DNA of 42,960 bases from an uncultured Bacteroidaceae bacterium (GTDB taxonomy: Bacteria > Bacteroidota > Bacteroidia > Bacteroidales > Bacteroidaceae). The notes below the pieces were generated by a model. That model worked only from the letters and a program-made list of their open reading frames with translations, searched no databases and was not told the DNA's origin. The position numbers and the translations under genes are program-made. The stretch's first letter is position 1. Every line of letters starts with the position of its first letter. The stretch is from NCBI GenBank assembly GCA_905234555.1, contig CAJOHO010000009.1, forward strand, positions 1 through 42,960, given 5' to 3'. Positions 39,855 through 42,960 of this stretch are shown here, one piece after another.

Positions 39855-40010
39855 CCGTTAAACAATTCGATCAATGGTAAAATCGAAATAAATCGAGAAA
39901 TAAATCGTAATTTGGAAACTTTTCGAGCAGTGAGAGCCTTCATGCTCGCATGAAAGGCCGAGTCGTGAGAAAAATCAACGAAGTTAAATCGTCAAATCGT
40001 AAATCATAAG
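39855..40010. other. ftsA-ftsZ spacer with hairpin and AAATCG repeats
   Basis: GCCTTCATG (39936-39944) pairs with CATGAAAGGC (39949-39958), 9 bp with one bulged base and a CTCG loop. AAATCG or its like (AAATCGT, AAATCGA) occurs about seven times on both sides of it. No consensus promoter was seen. The hairpin might stabilise or process the ftsZ mRNA. Confidence 0.5.
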
Positions 40011-41321
40011 ATGGGTCAAGATAATTTCGATGTATTCAACTTTCCACAAGTGAATAAAAGCATCATCAAAGTCATAGGAGTAGGTGGAGGCGGCAGCAAC
40101 GCTGTCAACCACATGTATAACGAAGGTATCCACGATGTCACCTTCGTGGTCTGCAACACAGATAACAAAGCCCTTCAGGATTCACCCGTACCAGCCAAGA
40201 TTCAGCTGGGTAAGGAAGGACTGGGAGCCGGTAACCGTCCGGAACGTGCACGTCAGGCCACTGAAGAGTCCATCGACGACGTCAGAGCCATGCTCAACGA
40301 CGGCACCAAGATGGTGTTCATCACAGCAGGTATGGGTGGTGGAACCGGCACAGGAGCCGCACCCCTCATTGCCAAGACCGCTAAGGAGATGGGCATCCTC
40401 ACCGTCGGCATCGTCACGATCCCCTTTCGCTGGGAAGGCAACAAGAAGATCGACCAGGCACTCGATGGCGTGGAGGAAATCAGCAAGAACGTAGATGCCC
40501 TCCTCGTCGTGAACAACGAACGCCTGCGTGAGATCTATCAGGATAAGACACTCACCGAAGCCTTTGCACGTGCCGACAACACCCTCTGCAAGGCCGCCAA
40601 GTCCATCTCCGAAATCATCACCATGCACGGACATATCAACCTCGACTTCCAGGATGTGAAGACAGTCCTCAAGGACGGTGGTGTGGCCATCATGAGCAAC
40701 GGTTTCGGACAAGGCGAAGGACGTGTGTCCAAAGCCATCGAGGACGCACTCCATTCTCCGCTCCTCAACGATAACGACATCTTCCACTCCAAGAAAGTGC
40801 TCATCCACATGATAGAGCCTGGACCAGAAGGCGAACTGCCACTCATGATGGAAGAGATGAACGAGATCAACGAGTTCATGGAGAAGATGGAGACCACCTC
40901 CGTTGAGACCAAATGGGGACACTCCTACGATTCCTCACTCAAGGACAAGGTGAAGATTACCATCCTCGCATCAGGATTCGGCGTCAAGGACATCAACTCA
41001 GAAGAGATGAACGAACGCCTCCGTCAGCAGGACGAGAACCAACTCCGCATCGCTGCCGAGGAAGCAGAGAAGGAAGCCGAGAAGGCAACCCGTCGTACAG
41101 CATACTACGGTCAGATGAAGGGTGGAAACATCAAGCGCCCGATTTACAGCTTCATCTTCCGCGACGAGGAACTCGACAACGACGACATCATCTCCAGCGT
41201 TGAAACCTCACCTACCTACAAGCGCACCAAAGGCATGACCGACAAGTTCCGCGCCTCAGCCGAAGTGGTAGAACATGCTCCCGAACCAGGTGAGACCATC
41301 ACTTTCAACTTTGCAGAATAA
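40011..41321 (+). CDS. ftsZ: cell division protein FtsZ
   Basis: A 436-residue tubulin-like GTPase that forms the Z-ring. IKVIGVGGGGSNAVNHMYNEG, NTDNKALQ, the GTP signature GMGGGTGTGAAPLIAK (~107-122), GIVTIPFRWEG, VVNNERL and the synergy loop NLDFQDVKTVLKDGGVAIM are all intact. After the globular domain (ends ~320) comes a Glu/Arg-rich linker (LRQQDENQLRIAAEEAEKEAEKATRR), then IYSFIFRDEELDNDDIISSVE and SPTYKR; the end is ETITFNFAE, not the classical D-I-P-x-F-L peptide, which fits the different C-terminal sequences of Bacteroidetes FtsZ. Last gene of the cluster; a terminator follows after 12 bases. Confidence 0.97.
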   Translation: MGQDNFDVFNFPQVNKSIIKVIGVGGGGSNAVNHMYNEGIHDVTFVVCNTDNKALQDSPVPAKIQLGKEGLGAGNRPERARQATEESIDDVRAMLNDGTKMVFITAGMGGGTGTGAAPLIAKTAKEMGILTVGIVTIPFRWEGNKKIDQALDGVEEISKNVDALLVVNNERLREIYQDKTLTEAFARADNTLCKAAKSISEIITMHGHINLDFQDVKTVLKDGGVAIMSNGFGQGEGRVSKAIEDALHSPLLNDNDIFHSKKVLIHMIEPGPEGELPLMMEEMNEINEFMEKMETTSVETKWGHSYDSSLKDKVKITILASGFGVKDINSEEMNERLRQQDENQLRIAAEEAEKEAEKATRRTAYYGQMKGGNIKRPIYSFIFRDEELDNDDIISSVETSPTYKRTKGMTDKFRASAEVVEHAPEPGETITFNFAE

Positions 41322-41333
41322 GCAAATAACCCA

Positions 41334-41371
41334 AACGGCAGCTGATTCGTCAACTGCCGTTTTTAGTTTTC
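41334..41371 (+). terminator. terminator of the dcw cluster
   Basis: AAACGGCAG (41334-41342) / CTGCCGTTT (41355-41363), 9-bp perfect stem, loop 12 bases, followed by TTAGTTTT. Confidence 0.88.
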
Positions 41372-41451
41372 CCTCACCGTTTGGCTGTTTCATGGGTGAT
41401 TTGGAAATTGATATTTATTAGCCAAGATGGGAAACATAAAACAATAAGGAT

Positions 41452-42470
41452 ATGGCAGAAGACAAGAACATAATAAACAATCATCTCGTACCTATACAAG
41501 ACGAGATTGTACTTTACCAGTCGGAAGATGGTAATGTGAAAGTGGACGTGCTGTTTCAAGATGAAACGGTTTGGTTGACTATTGACCAGATGTGTCTGCT
41601 CTTCGGGAAGTCGCGTTCTACAATCAATGAACACATACTTAATATATACCAAGAAGGAGAGCTGACCGAAGAGAAGAGCATAAGAAAAATCGGAATTTCC
41701 GATTTTTCTACCAAACCAACAAATTTCTATAACTTAGATGTCATCATCTCAGTCGGTTATCGCGTAAAGTCACGACAAGGTACAATGTTCCGTATTTGGG
41801 CCACACAACGACTGCACGACTACATCATTCGTGGCTATGCTCTGAATGAAGAACGCTTTAAGAAAGGTAACTCCATGAACTATTTCCGCGAACTGATAGA
41901 AAAGATTCGCGAAATACGATTGGAGGGAAAAGTGTTCTATCAGCAAATCAAGGATATCTATAAGACGAGCATCGACTATGACCCATCGGACGAAATGACC
42001 ATTCTGTTTTTCAAGGAGGTGCAGAACAAGTTGCTATGGGCTGTGAGCGAGAAGACTGCAGCAGAACTGATCTATTATCGTGCTAATGCCTCGCTCCCGA
42101 TGATGGGATTGACTTCAACAAGCGACATCGAAAAAGTTAGAAAGCAGGATATTCTGGTCGGAAAGAATTATCTTAACGGAGATGAACTGAAAGCGTTGAA
42201 GCTGATTGTTGAGCAATATCTGGCTTATGCCGAGTCGCAGGCGTTGGCGCATCGCCCAATGTTCATGAAAGATTGGAAGAACGACTGGATGTAATTCTGA
42301 AGCTGAATGAACGTAATGTATTGGAAGGCCCTGGGAAGATTTCTCATGAGTTAGCCAAACAGAAAGCGGAATCGGAATACACGAAATACAAGGAAATCGA
42401 GAAAGAGCAGATTCATCTGGAAAGTATTAAGGAACTGGATAAGGACATCAAACAACTAAAAGGAAAGTAG
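41452..42470 (+). pseudogene. rhuM: RhuM-family gene broken by a one-base deletion
   Basis: The first frame (41452-42294) gives 280 residues with the RhuM-family marks: IVLYQSEDGNVKVDVLFQDETVWLTIDQMCLLFGKSRSTINEHI, NLDVIISVGYRVKSRQGTMFRIWATQRLHDYIIRGYAL, and DPSDEMTILFFKEVQNKL. It stops soon after HRPMFMKDWK. The family continues KDW-ERLDVILKLNER, and exactly this continuation is found in the +1 frame from 42273 (EERLDVILKLNERNVLEG...KGK, stop 42468-42470). Adding one G to the GG at 42275-42276 restores a 339-residue protein. So either a real recent frameshift or a sequencing error. The body has no other damage. It follows the ftsZ terminator and has no clear consensus promoter. Confidence 0.8.
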
Positions 42471-42862
42471 TATGCCACACTTCAACGAACACAGTCTGGA
42501 AATGTCCAAGAACAACCCTAACTTTAAAGGGGTTTTCGTTAATGTTAACTTTAGCGAAAATTCGTGCGTGCACGGTTGACATTTTGTGCACGCTCTGGCG
42601 AAATTTTGAGCGTGCACGAGTGGGTGGTCTGAGCACGCTGAGAATTTCATTCGTGCACGCTTGAAATTTCATTCGTGCACGCACGAATGACGGCTCGTGT
42701 TAGCACTAATATTCGTAAGCATTAACATAAAATTTTGAGCTTGTTAACAGGGAAAAGATGATGAAAAACAACTATCAGAAATTTATTTATTCATCAAGGG
42801 TACACTATATTTGATTTTTTTTTATTGCTGTCCGCTAAAAGTTGAAAAGCGAAAAATCATAT
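42471..42862. repeat. spacer with a cluster of GTGCAC palindromes
   Basis: No gene is supported. GTGCAC begins at 42568, 42586, 42612, 42653 and 42675, mostly inside CGTGCACG. The 18-mer AATTTCATTCGTGCACGC is directly repeated at 42643-42660 and 42665-42682 (22-base period). Related TTCGTGC...CACGAA sequence is at 24411-24447. The region after 42700 is AT-rich; TGTCCGCTAAAAG near 42830 may be an insertion-sequence edge. Confidence 0.55.
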
Positions 42863-42902
42863 GTCCGCAGTGCCGATAAATAGGCATTGCGGACTTGTTT
42901 TT
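42863..42902. terminator. strong hairpin near the right edge
   Basis: GTCCGCAGTGCC (42863-42874) pairs with GGCATTGCGGAC (42883-42894) with one G-T/mismatch position and an 8-base AT loop. TTGTTTTTG follows on the plus strand; on the minus strand ATATGATTTTT follows. It lies 24 bases beyond a possible minus-strand stop codon (42918-42920). Confidence 0.6.
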
Positions 42903-42917
42903 GAAAAAGTAAGCCCC

Positions 42918-42959
42918 TCAATCAAATAACGTCGGCTCAGGAGGTGATACTTCCGTCTC
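42918..42959 (-). CDS. possible 3' end of a minus-strand gene (transposase?)
   Basis: Read on the minus strand from the edge, 13 codons give ETEVSPPEPTLFD and then TGA. A terminator-like hairpin follows. The Pro-rich acidic end and the GTCCGC-type sequence beyond it suggest the tail of an insertion-sequence transposase, but so few residues cannot prove a gene. Confidence 0.3.
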   Translation of the reverse strand, partial: ETEVSPPEPTLFD

Positions 42960-42960
42960 T

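Noticed and set aside
41364-41451. Consensus promoter for the rhuM gene
   Set aside because: TTTG occurs twice, but no TAnnTTTGC box lies 19-22 bases downstream of either.

Overview
The window looks like a chromosomal piece from a Prevotella-type member of the Bacteroidales. Promoters repeatedly match the Bacteroidetes pattern TTTG-N19-21-TAnnTTTGC. The gene content includes the lipoprotein GldH, PafA-type alkaline phosphatase, surface-type lipoproteins with Cys followed by acidic residues, a DUF6169 protein, a T9SS-like C-terminus, and a dcw cluster in the order usual for Bacteroidetes. MurE carries the DNPR motif of meso-diaminopimelate-adding enzymes.

Left part (1-10,300) is accessory and repeat-rich. 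It starts with the tail of a RhuM-family gene, then a small two-gene unit (51-aa protein overlapping a DUF6169 protein). Next comes a two-gene surface-protein unit on the minus strand: a beta-helix protein and a 1236-aa modular protein with four tandem ~60-aa repeats, preceded by a promoter-like site and strongly folding leader sequence. A PIN-domain toxin/antitoxin pair, a tRNA-Met(CAT) and a tyrosine-rich lipoprotein follow. The spacers hold repeated blocks, an IS3-like end, an array of GTTAAG half-sites spaced exactly 22 bp apart, and a cloverleaf-like inverted repeat.

Middle part (10,300-24,300) is mostly housekeeping. It has an outer-membrane barrel protein and a lipoprotein (plus strand), a TonB-C protein, then the minus-strand run metF-holB-ricT-gldH with overlapping ends. 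tRNA-Phe, tRNA-Pro and a small GRAM/PH-like protein come next. A minus-strand group of one MBOAT acyltransferase and two SGNH hydrolases looks like an envelope or polysaccharide O-acetylation system. PafA-type phosphatase, tRNA-Glu and rpsT (S20) close this part.

Right part (24,600-41,400) is the complete division/cell-wall cluster on the plus strand: mraZ-rsmH-ftsL-ftsI-murE-mraY-murD-ftsW-murG-murC-ftsQ-ftsA-ftsZ. It makes lipid II precursors, flips the pathway to septal synthesis (FtsW/FtsI) and builds the Z-ring (FtsA/FtsZ). Two MraZ-box-like repeats sit where the -33 element of mraZ should be, and a second consensus promoter lies before murG. Many spacers in the cluster are short AT-rich or low-complexity tandem repeats. 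After the ftsZ terminator comes a RhuM-family gene broken by a one-base deletion, then a spacer full of GTGCAC palindromes, and at the edge a possible transposase 3' end.

All functions are read from sequence motifs and memory of families; no search was run.
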